The position numbers were made by a program, and so were the translations under genes. A stretch of 5,990 bases of DNA from an uncultured Bacteroidales bacterium (lineage in GTDB: Bacteria; Bacteroidota; Bacteroidia; Bacteroidales; WCHB1-69). The notes beneath the pieces are model-generated. The model had not been told where the DNA came from. It made no database searches and worked only from the letters and a program-made list of their open reading frames with translations. This document shows positions 1-4,717 of the stretch, piece after piece. The stretch spans positions 1-5,990 of the forward strand of contig ONXT01000093.1 of assembly GCA_900321845.1 (NCBI GenBank), in the 5' to 3' direction. Position 1 is the stretch's first letter, and each line of letters begins with the position of its first letter.

Positions 1-483
1 GTACTGCCACGGAGAGAGCAGGTTCTCGTTGCTGAAGGGCATCTTGTCGTAGCCGATGAGGAACGACAAGCCCTTCACGGGTTTGAATTTGGCGAAGATG
101 GCCACGGGCGAGAACTTGCCGCCGTAGGTCAGGTCCACAAGGGCCATATAGGAGAACATGCTGTGGAGATCGCCCGAAACGCCGATACGGGTGTGGCGCA
201 ACTCGAAGTGGTGCAGGTTCTGCTGGGTGTTGTACTCGTAGCGTCCCAACACTGTGGCGGTGAAGCGGGGAATCATCTCCTGACGCGAGAGTTTGTGTCC
301 CCACGGCTGGCGAACCAGCGTATCGGAAGTGGTGGTGGCGACAGAGTCTGGCGTCTGGGCGGAGAGGGAAGGGGATAAGAAAAAGAGAAGGCAGAGGAGC
401 GAAAACGCCACCGCTTTCTCCATATTGTCCCGGATAAAATTCAGTTCAGCAGAAAGATTATCAATATCAAATCGACTAAACAT
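1..483 (-). CDS. Outer-membrane porin, phosphate-selective porin O/P-like (N-terminal part, runs off left edge)
   Basis: This frame encodes 161 codons from the ATG at 483 and is still open at base 1. A second in-frame ATG at 423 begins a typical Sec signal peptide: Met-Glu-Lys, a hydrophobic run rich in Leu and Phe, then Ser-Leu-Ser-Ala-Gln as a likely cleavage site. After a short Thr/Ser-rich stretch come alternating beta-strand-like segments (RFTATVLGRYEYN, HFELRHTRIGVSGDL, YMALVDLTYGGK, FKPVKGLSFLIGYDKMPFSNE). This order of Arg-rich strand, 'VDL..GG' and 'KP..GL...IG..K.PF..E' matches the start of the OprO/OprP porin family as I know it. The product would be a beta-barrel channel in the outer membrane; the substrate cannot be told from this fragment. 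The start at 483 has a strong AAGGAGG ribosome-binding site but puts 20 residues before the signal peptide. The start at 423 gives a normal signal peptide but a weak site. The gene follows nrdJ by 24 nt, so co-transcription is likely. Family assignment is fairly sure, the start less so. Confidence 0.75.
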   Translation of the reverse strand, partial: MFSRFDIDNLSAELNFIRDNMEKAVAFSLLCLLFFLSPSLSAQTPDSVATTTSDTLVRQPWGHKLSRQEMIPRFTATVLGRYEYNTQQNLHHFELRHTRIGVSGDLHSMFSYMALVDLTYGGKFSPVAIFAKFKPVKGLSFLIGYDKMPFSNENLLSPWQY

Positions 484-488
484 CAGCG

Positions 489-495
489 CCTCCTT
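489..495 (-). promoter_or_regulatory. Strong Shine-Dalgarno site before the porin-gene ATG at 483
   Basis: On the minus strand AAGGAGG lies 5 nt before the ATG at 483 and inside the 24-nt gap after the nrdJ stop. It is an almost perfect anti-16S match, which is unusual because Bacteroidota genes rarely rely on such sites. It favours the 483 start over the ATG at 423. Confidence 0.6.
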
Positions 496-507
496 GCCCT
501 AATCATT

Positions 508-3357
508 TCATCCTCCGCATTTGGAATAGCCGCAGTTGGAGCAGACCAGACAGCCTTCTTTGAACTCCATGGTGCCTTCCTGTCCACAATTGGGGCATGC
601 TACGCCTTTGGCTTTGGTGCCGTCTTTGATGAATTTCTTCAATGCGCGGATGACGCCGTTTTTCCATGAGTTGATGCTGTCTTCCGAGAAAGTGAGACCT
701 GAGATGATGCTGACGATGTTGTCAATCGGGATGTTGTTGCGGATGAGGGCGGAAATCATACGTGCGTAGTTCCAGAATTCGGGGTCGAAGCAGCGGTCCA
801 GTCCACCGATGCTGCTCTTGTACCCGTCTTTGTCCACATATTGAAAATCGTAAGAGCGGGTGCCGTCTTCGCGCATGTTCTTGATGATGGAGCCTTTTTC
901 CACCCATTTGGGCAGCAGCAGGTGGTCGTCGTCCATTTTGCCTGTGAAGATTTCGTAGGGGTGTCCGTCTGAACGCAGTCCGACGAAAGCCACCCAGGCT
1001 TCGTTATTGTTGCGGAAGCGGATGACGTCGGCTTTGAGTTCTCTCGGGCGCTTGAAGTTGGCTGGCTGTGCGGGGGCTTCCTCTTTCTTCTTGTCGTCGC
1101 CGAGATTGTTGAGCACGCCGTCGCGCGAGCCGTCGCGATAGACGGTCATCCCTTTGCATCCGCATTCCCATGCTTTGCGATAGAGCTCGTCCACCACTTC
1201 CTGTGGGGTGTCTTTGGGCAGGTTGACAGTGACGGAGATGGAGTGGTCAACCCATTTTTGAATCATGCCCTGCATTTCCACTTTCTTCACGTAGTCGGTA
1301 TCGTTGGCCATGGCCTTATAGTAGGGGGATTGGGCTACGATTTCTTCGATTTCCTTGTCGGACTTGTTCGGGAATTCCTTGATGTCGTAGCCGTTGATTT
1401 CAGCCCAGTTGAGGAATTTCTGGTGGAAGACGAGGTATTCTTCGAAGAGGTCTCCGTTGACGTCTTTGACGGTCGGGCGGTTCATGTTGAGGTCGTTAGG
1501 GTTGACCTTTCTTCTGCGTTTATAAACCACGTTGAAGGCGGGTTCGATGCCGGAGGTGGTTTGGGTGCAGATGCTTACGCTTCCAGTCGGGGCGATGGTG
1601 AGCAGGGCGATGTTGCGGCGGCCGTAGCGAACCATGTCGGAGTAGAGCTTTTCGTCGGCTTTTTTGAGGCGGAGGATGAACGGGTTGTTGCGTTCCTTGG
1701 CGCTGCTATAGACGGGGAACGCGCCGCGTTCTTTCGCCATGGTGACGGAGGAGCGGTAGGCGGCGAGAGCCAGATGTTTGTGGATTTCGGTGGAGAAGGC
1801 ATTGCTGTGGTTGGTGCCGTAGCGGATGCCGAGTGCGGCGAGCATGTCGCCTTCAGCGGTGATGCCCAGCCCGGTACGACGTCCCTTGAGGGATTGTTTT
1901 CTGATTTTCAACCACAAGTCACGTTCCACGCGTTTTACATCGTCAGGTTCGGGGTCGCTGTCGATTTTGGCGAGGATTTGGTCCACCTTTTCAAGTTCGA
2001 GGTCGATGATGTCGTCCATCAGTCGTTGGGCATAATGGACGTGCTTCTTGAAGAGGGACATGTTGAAGGAGGCTTTGTCCGTGAACGGGTTTTCAACGTA
2101 GCTGTAAAGGTTAATGGCTATCAAACGGCAGCTGTCGTAAGGGCAAAGCGGGATTTCGCCGCAGGGGTTGGTGGAGACAGTGAGGAAGCCTTCATCGGCG
2201 TAGCAGTCGGGGACGGCTTCGCGGTGGATGGTGTCCCAGAAGAGGACGCCAGGTTCCGCGGATTTCCACGCGTTGTAGATGATTTTGTTCCACAACTTGC
2301 GGGCGTCTATTTGTTGAACAACTTTAGGATTCTTGGAATGGATGGGGTATTGTTGGGTATAGGGGGTTCCGTTTTTGACGCAGTTCATGAATTCGTCGTC
2401 GATTTTGACGGAGACATTGGCGCCAGTCACTTTTCCTTGGACCATTTTGGCGTCGATGAATTTTTCAGCGTCGGGGTGTTTGATTGAGATGGTGAGCATG
2501 AGGGCGCCGCGGCGGCCGTCTTGGGCCACTTCGCGGGTGGAGTTGGAGTAGCGTTCCATGAAGGGGACGATGCCGGTGGAGGTGAGCGCGCAGTTTTGCA
2601 CGGTGCTGCCTGAGGGGCGGATGGCCGACAGGTCGTGTCCCACACCGCCGCGCCGCTTCATCAACTGCACCTGCTCCTCGTCCATCTGCATGATGCCGCC
2701 GTAGGAGTCGGAGTTGTCGCCGTTGCCGATGACAAAGCAGTTGGAAAGGGAGACCACTTGGTACTTGTTGCCGATGCCGGCCATCGGACTGCCTTGCGGA
2801 ATGATGTACTTGAAATGGTCCAACAAGCTGAAAATCAGCTCTTCACTCATTGGATTCGGGTATTTACGCTCAATGCGGTTGAACTCGCTGGCAATTCGGT
2901 GGTGCATATCGGCGGGCGTGTGTTCCACCAACTTACCCTCCCTATTTTTCAATGCGTATTTGTCAATCCAAACACTTGCAGCCAACTCGTCTCCCCCGAA
3001 GTATTCCGTTACCTCTTTGAAAATCTCCTCTTTTTCGTAGGTCTTTTTCTTGTTTATATCATCTTCTTGTGCAGTAACCTGCTCTTTTTCAAAATTTTGC
3101 ACTGGATTTTCAACTTCTTTCTTCTTGTCCGACATCATCGGTGCCGACGCTTCCTGCATGGAGGCTGAGGCAGCCGTGAATAAGTTGGTCGGATCTTCCA
3201 CTTTGTGCTTGGCTTTTTTAGGGGCGGGTTTCTTGATCATCTCGGCTGTCATTCGGTCAATTTGCTGTTCACGTAATGAAAGTAATTTATTGTCTCGTTG
3301 TTTCGTCTCGGTACCCGTCGGGGCACAGGAATCAAACAGTGAATAAATTTCATCCAT
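508..3357 (-). CDS. nrdJ: Adenosylcobalamin-dependent (class II) ribonucleoside-diphosphate reductase
   Basis: This 949-aa cytoplasmic enzyme reduces ribonucleotides to deoxyribonucleotides with a coenzyme-B12-derived radical and needs no oxygen. Seen in the sequence: LSNC with Cys207 (first redox cysteine); NPCGE at 397-401 with Asn397, thiyl-radical Cys399 and Glu401; and Cys410, exactly 11 residues after Cys399, as its partner is in the Thermotoga enzyme. Next come RRTGLGITAEG (about 493-503), the substrate loop APTGSVS (589-595), TSGIEPAFN (601-609) and WVDHSISVTVNLP (702-714). Residues about 770-910 fit the TSCPD domain typical of long NrdJ proteins. The tail has six cysteines (921, 924, 936, 939, 942, 947) in a CxxC...CxxCxxC pattern, which may bind zinc or relay electrons. 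Family-like sequence begins only near residue 104; before it is a Lys/Glu/Ala-rich, probably disordered extension. The ATG at 3357 follows a -7 promoter element by 1 nt; in-frame Met36, Met40, Met67 and Met74 are alternatives. No NrdA/NrdB partner is present or required. Confidence 0.96.
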   Translation of the reverse strand: MDEIYSLFDSCAPTGTETKQRDNKLLSLREQQIDRMTAEMIKKPAPKKAKHKVEDPTNLFTAASASMQEASAPMMSDKKKEVENPVQNFEKEQVTAQEDDINKKKTYEKEEIFKEVTEYFGGDELAASVWIDKYALKNREGKLVEHTPADMHHRIASEFNRIERKYPNPMSEELIFSLLDHFKYIIPQGSPMAGIGNKYQVVSLSNCFVIGNGDNSDSYGGIMQMDEEQVQLMKRRGGVGHDLSAIRPSGSTVQNCALTSTGIVPFMERYSNSTREVAQDGRRGALMLTISIKHPDAEKFIDAKMVQGKVTGANVSVKIDDEFMNCVKNGTPYTQQYPIHSKNPKVVQQIDARKLWNKIIYNAWKSAEPGVLFWDTIHREAVPDCYADEGFLTVSTNPCGEIPLCPYDSCRLIAINLYSYVENPFTDKASFNMSLFKKHVHYAQRLMDDIIDLELEKVDQILAKIDSDPEPDDVKRVERDLWLKIRKQSLKGRRTGLGITAEGDMLAALGIRYGTNHSNAFSTEIHKHLALAAYRSSVTMAKERGAFPVYSSAKERNNPFILRLKKADEKLYSDMVRYGRRNIALLTIAPTGSVSICTQTTSGIEPAFNVVYKRRRKVNPNDLNMNRPTVKDVNGDLFEEYLVFHQKFLNWAEINGYDIKEFPNKSDKEIEEIVAQSPYYKAMANDTDYVKKVEMQGMIQKWVDHSISVTVNLPKDTPQEVVDELYRKAWECGCKGMTVYRDGSRDGVLNNLGDDKKKEEAPAQPANFKRPRELKADVIRFRNNNEAWVAFVGLRSDGHPYEIFTGKMDDDHLLLPKWVEKGSIIKNMREDGTRSYDFQYVDKDGYKSSIGGLDRCFDPEFWNYARMISALIRNNIPIDNIVSIISGLTFSEDSINSWKNGVIRALKKFIKDGTKAKGVACPNCGQEGTMEFKEGCLVCSNCGYSKCGG
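517..597 (-). other. C-terminal cysteine cluster of NrdJ
   Basis: This stretch encodes residues 921-947, with cysteines in CPNC, CLVCSNC and a final SKC. In class II reductases with this tail, the cysteines are thought to re-reduce the active-site disulfide or to bind zinc as a small ribbon. All six cysteines are present and the frame ends two residues later, so the 3' end of the gene looks complete. Confidence 0.75.
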
Positions 3358-3358
3358 A

Positions 3359-3366
3359 CAAAGGTA
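3359..3366 (-). promoter_or_regulatory. Bacteroidota -7 promoter element (TACCTTTG) of nrdJ
   Basis: The minus strand reads TACCTTTG, an exact match to the TAnnTTTG -7 consensus of the primary Bacteroidota sigma factor. It ends 1 nt before the nrdJ ATG. No clean TTTG -33 box lies about 19-20 nt upstream; that area holds T-tracts and TTTAG instead. Transcription would start at or just inside the annotated start codon. The match is direct, but promoter activity is inferred. Confidence 0.6.
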
Positions 3367-3377
3367 TCGTTAAAGGT

Positions 3378-3397
3378 CTAAAAAAAACTAAAAAAAA
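3378..3397. repeat. Perfect tandem repeat, 2 x 10 bp (ctaaaaaaaa)
   Basis: The 10-mer CTAAAAAAAA occurs twice without a gap (3378-3387 and 3388-3397). On the minus strand it reads as two T8-AG units just upstream of the nrdJ -7 element. The A-tracts are in phase with one helical turn, so they could bend the DNA or act like an UP element. The first unit transcribed is also the T-tract of the putative terminator. Confidence 0.8.
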
Positions 3398-3414
3398 CAT
3401 TTCTCAGTAGAAAT
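3390..3414 (-). terminator. Possible weak intrinsic terminator after rlmN
   Basis: On the minus strand a 6-bp stem ATTTCT/AGAAAT with loop ACTG (3414-3399) is followed by G and then eight T's (3397-3390). The shape fits a Rho-independent terminator, but the stem has a single G-C pair and lies almost 200 nt past the rlmN stop. The T-tract is repeated once more downstream. Confidence 0.35.
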
Positions 3415-3458
3415 AGCGCGCAGCGACTTTTTAACCCTTCTCCAATCCATTGGATATA

Positions 3459-3510
3459 CGAACATTCGCAACGCGGCATTACCTCGAAAATGCGTTTGCG
3501 AATGTATTCG
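3459..3510. repeat. Long interrupted inverted repeat (19 paired bases, 8-nt loop)
   Basis: The left arm 3459-3480 and right arm 3489-3510 pair over CGA/TCG, then a perfect 10-bp core ACATTCGCAA (3462-3471) with TTGCGAATGT (3496-3505), then CGC/GCG and ATT/AAT. Small bulges interrupt the stem (AT at 3506-3507, T at 3495, GGC at 3475-3477). The loop is 3481-3488. No long T-tract follows on the minus strand, so it is not an obvious terminator for rlmN. It could be an operator, an mRNA 3'-end stabiliser or a small structured RNA. Confidence 0.75.
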
Positions 3511-3527
3511 TTTTAAGAATAAAACGA
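3508..3527. repeat. Short perfect hairpin (8-bp stem, 4-nt loop)
   Basis: TCGTTTTA (3508-3515) pairs perfectly with TAAAACGA (3520-3527) around loop AGAA. Its TCG at 3508-3510 is also the outer arm of the larger inverted repeat, so the two structures compete at that point. On the minus strand it is the first stable hairpin met after the rlmN stop. Confidence 0.6.
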
Positions 3528-3607
3528 GGGAATTTATTTATTTTATTATTAACAATTTTTTGTTGAAAAAGTATTAAATTGACAATCAACAAGTTATAAA
3601 ATAGACG

Positions 3608-4633
3608 CTATTTCCCCTTTACAAGTTGCCCGCAGGCTGCCGCAATGTCCTGCCCTCGACTATGCCTGATGTTTACAATCAAATTCTTGGATTCAAGGAA
3701 ATCCACAAACCGACGGACATGTTCCTCCGGACTTCTTTCAAATCCACTGTCGGTGGAATTATATTCTATCAAGTTGATTTTCACTGGAATAGGTCTGCAA
3801 AAGTGAAAGAGCCGCTTCGCATCATTTACACTGTCGTTCCAATTCTTCAGCAGCAGGTATTCAATGGTGATGCGCTTTCCGGTCTTTTGGTGGAAGTATT
3901 GCAGCGAGTCTTGAAGCATCTCAAAAGTCTGGTGCTCCGTTACGGGCATCAACCGGCGCCTTTTTACTTCGTCGGCGCAGTGAAGCGACAGGGCAAGGTC
4001 GGGTTTGAAGCCGTCGTCGGCGAGCCGTCGGATGCCCATCGAAATGCCGACTGTGGATAGCGTGATGCGCGACGGCGAAAGTCCCTGTCCTTTCGGCGAG
4101 GTGAGCAGGTCAATGGAGCGCATGACGTTTTCGTAATTCATCAGCGGTTCGCCCATCCCCATATAAACGATATTTGTAATCGTTTGATTATAAAGTTCTT
4201 GCGACTTTCTATTCATCAGAATGAACTGGTCGAAAATCTCCGTGAAATGCAGATTCCGGATGAATCCCATCGTGCCGGTTGCACAGAATGAACACCTCAG
4301 CGCGCAACCCACCTGCGACGAGATGCAGGCCGTGACGCGCGTCTCCGTCGGTATCAGCACACCCTCGATGCGTTGGCCGTCGTGCAATAAAAAGATGAAC
4401 TTCGCCGTCCCGTCCTGGCTTTGCACCATCGTCTCAATCTGTGTATTAAAAAATGTGAAATTCCCTTGCAGCTTTTTCTTTAAATCAGTGGAAATATTGC
4501 GCATTTCATCAAAATTCTGCGCGCCTTTCTTCCAAAGCCAATCCTCAATCTGTCCTAAACGGAATTTTTTCTCCCCGTTTTCTACAAGAAAGGTTGCCAG
4601 CTCGTCGGATGTGATATGTCGTAGGTCGTTCAT
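3608..4633 (-). CDS. rlmN: Dual-specificity RNA methyltransferase RlmN (23S rRNA A2503 / tRNA A37 C2-methylation)
   Basis: RlmN is a cytoplasmic radical-SAM enzyme that methylates C2 of A2503 in 23S rRNA and of A37 in some tRNAs, supporting translational accuracy. From the chosen ATG at 4633 the protein has 341 aa, close to the usual family length. Seen in order: an N-terminal RNA-binding-type region (ELATFLVENGEKKFRLGQI); SSQVGCALRCSFCATG with the CxxxCxxC cluster ligands Cys110, Cys114 and Cys117; YMGMGEPLMNYENV with the SAM-binding GEP motif (161-163); SLHC near 216-219; MPVTEH; and the C-terminal RGQDIAAACGQL. Cys334 there corresponds to the methylated cysteine of the E. coli enzyme (Cys355), and Cys103 in TACISSQ to E. 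coli Cys118. The frame also opens upstream, at an ATG at 4678 and a TTG at 4693. That part translates an AT-rich spacer (LTINN) and has no family character, so 4633 is preferred. Stop TAG is at 3608. It lies downstream of mutL and is probably co-transcribed with it. Confidence 0.95.
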   Translation of the reverse strand: MNDLRHITSDELATFLVENGEKKFRLGQIEDWLWKKGAQNFDEMRNISTDLKKKLQGNFTFFNTQIETMVQSQDGTAKFIFLLHDGQRIEGVLIPTETRVTACISSQVGCALRCSFCATGTMGFIRNLHFTEIFDQFILMNRKSQELYNQTITNIVYMGMGEPLMNYENVMRSIDLLTSPKGQGLSPSRITLSTVGISMGIRRLADDGFKPDLALSLHCADEVKRRRLMPVTEHQTFEMLQDSLQYFHQKTGKRITIEYLLLKNWNDSVNDAKRLFHFCRPIPVKINLIEYNSTDSGFERSPEEHVRRFVDFLESKNLIVNIRHSRGQDIAAACGQLVKGK

Positions 4634-4717
4634 TTTATCATTATTAATTGTTAATTGATGATTGGACTTGAAAGCCATTAACTTACCGCTCAAGCTCCTT
4701 TTTCACCACTCACCCAT
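4634..4717 (-). other. 84-nt mutL-rlmN spacer with an orphan AAGGAG
   Basis: Read on the minus strand, the spacer holds AAAAAGGAGC, then an ATG at 4678, then an AT-rich run (ATCAATTAACAATTAATAATGATAAA) up to the preferred rlmN ATG. The AAGGAG is too close to the TTG at 4693 and too far from the ATGs to serve as a good ribosome-binding site. No TAnnTTTG element was seen, so read-through from mutL is the likely source of rlmN mRNA. Confidence 0.45.

Larger units (their letters stand above)
3358..3607. other. 250-bp AT-rich intergenic region between rlmN and nrdJ
   Basis: I see no open frame of gene-like character on either strand. From the rlmN side it holds an AT-only-like stretch (about 3531-3607), two adjacent inverted repeats (3508-3527 and 3459-3510), a small palindrome ATCCATTGGAT (3445-3455), a hairpin followed by T-tracts (3390-3414), a 10-bp tandem repeat (3378-3397) and the nrdJ -7 element. 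It most likely combines the end of the mutL-rlmN unit with the nrdJ promoter. I found no cobalamin riboswitch box (GCCACTG) and no NrdR-box pair. Confidence 0.6.

Noticed and set aside
163..502. Short plus-strand frames near the left edge
   Set aside because: They are antisense to the porin gene, whose signal peptide and strand motifs are clear; their composition shows no protein-family character.
1243..2487. A 414-codon open frame on the plus strand
   Set aside because: It lies wholly antisense to the catalytic core of nrdJ, whose motifs are unmistakable. Its Val/Phe/Gly/Asp-heavy composition is typical of a mirror frame of a GC-rich gene.
2635..3168. Plus-strand open frames opposite the 5' part of nrdJ
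   Set aside because: They are antisense to nrdJ coding sequence, show no recognisable domain and have no supporting start signal.
3046..3357. ATP-cone domain at the NrdJ N-terminus
   Set aside because: The extension lacks an ATP-cone signature and is low-complexity and Lys/Glu/Ala-rich rather than a folded domain.
3459..3510. Integron attC site or transposon end
   Set aside because: The inverted repeat lacks GTTRRRY/RYYYAAC core sites, and there is no integrase, transposase or target-site duplication nearby.
3358..3607. Cobalamin riboswitch upstream of the B12-dependent reductase
   Set aside because: It would make biological sense, but I find no GCCACTG-type B12 box, and the likely transcription start lies at the start codon, leaving no leader to fold.
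3358..3607. NrdR-box pair controlling nrdJ
   Set aside because: No pair of sequences resembling ACACWATATCTTGTGT at suitable spacing was seen near the promoter.
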